A stretch of 63,515 nucleotides of DNA from Paracoccus bogoriensis (GTDB taxonomy: Bacteria > Pseudomonadota > Alphaproteobacteria > Rhodobacterales > Rhodobacteraceae): contig NZ_JAHYSR010000021.1 of the NCBI RefSeq assembly GCF_019431455.1, forward strand, positions 1 through 63,515. The letters are read 5' to 3'. Shown here piece after piece: positions 63,396-63,515 of the stretch (its first letter is position 1; each line of letters begins with the position of its first letter). The notes below the pieces were generated by a model that did no database searches, was not told the DNA's origin, and worked only from the letters and a program-made list of their open reading frames with translations. Position numbers and translations under genes: made by a program.

Positions 63396-63515
63396 ATGTT
63401 GAAATCGGGTCGGGGCAGCGTTGCCGGGCTCATGGTTGGGCGGCCGCTGCGGTGTGGTCGGCGCCGGTGGCGGGGTCTGCCTCGCGGTGGCGCAGGAGGG
63501 CGGCCTTGAGGATGG
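63380..63515 (-). mobile_element. Insertion-sequence end (right copy)
   Basis: From GGGGATGTCCCGATGAATG onwards the sequence matches the inverted start of the window. On the minus strand an open frame enters from the right edge and ends ILKAALLRHREADPATGADH, TAAAAQP, TGA at 63432-63434. This should be the C-terminus of the transposase or a second IS protein. I do not recognise the family from this tail. The boundary at 63380 is set by loss of identity with the left copy. Confidence 0.7.

Overview
The window looks like part of a secondary replicon (megaplasmid or chromid) of a high-GC alphaproteobacterium of the Rhodobacterales, most like Paracoccus or a relative. This rests on gene content: a TAXI-type TRAP operon, a Rhodobacter-style polyol (smo/mtl) operon, a DnaA-like replication initiator next to parAB, and a Rhodobacteraceae-style phenylacetate cluster. 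The species assignment is inference. I saw no rRNA, tRNA or CRISPR array.

Layout. 1-2.0 kb: insertion-sequence debris (the end of an IS, a broken IS110 element holding an IS3-like scrap) and a frameshifted, truncated aldose epimerase gene. 2.0-10.3 kb: an EamA exporter, then a DctB/DctD-type two-component system and the TRAP-TAXI transporter it probably controls. 10.7-12.8 kb: a phospholipase D-like enzyme and two small membrane or secreted proteins. 12.8-22.2 kb: a tightly packed minus-strand surface-glycan cluster (sulfotransferase, pyruvyltransferase-like enzyme, GT4, two unknowns, a fused GT2-GT4, and a broken first gene). 22.5-30.0 kb: a minus-strand polyol ABC transporter and dehydrogenase operon with its SorC-type regulator and a HAD phosphatase. 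30.0-33.6 kb: the replicon core, with a DnaA_N-domain initiator divergent from parAB and four perfect CTTCCCC-NN-GGGGAAG palindromes.

33.8-58.2 kb is a near-complete phenylacetate system. It has paaX, then paaJ-paaABCDE, an extra PaaA/PaaC-family gene and paaZ. On the opposite strand lie paaG-paaI-paaK and a TetR regulator. Divergent from paaG runs paaN, a five-gene branched-chain-type ABC transporter (LivKHMGF) and a fused hydratase/3-hydroxyacyl-CoA dehydrogenase. An Lrp-type regulator and a fused indolepyruvate:ferredoxin oxidoreductase follow. Together these could take up aromatic substrates, form phenylacetyl-CoA either from phenylacetate (PaaK) or from aryl-pyruvates (IOR), epoxidise and open the ring, and finish by beta-oxidation to acetyl-CoA and succinyl-CoA.

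58.5-63.5 kb: a Na+/Ca2+-exchanger-like protein, decayed IS256- and IS5-family transposases, then a GntR regulator divergent from uxaC (uronate isomerase). The gene after uxaC, a likely secreted TRAP solute-binding protein, is cut after its signal peptide by an insertion sequence. The first 77 bases of that insertion match, inverted and with one mismatch, the first 77 bases of the window. The whole window therefore lies between two inverted copies of one IS.
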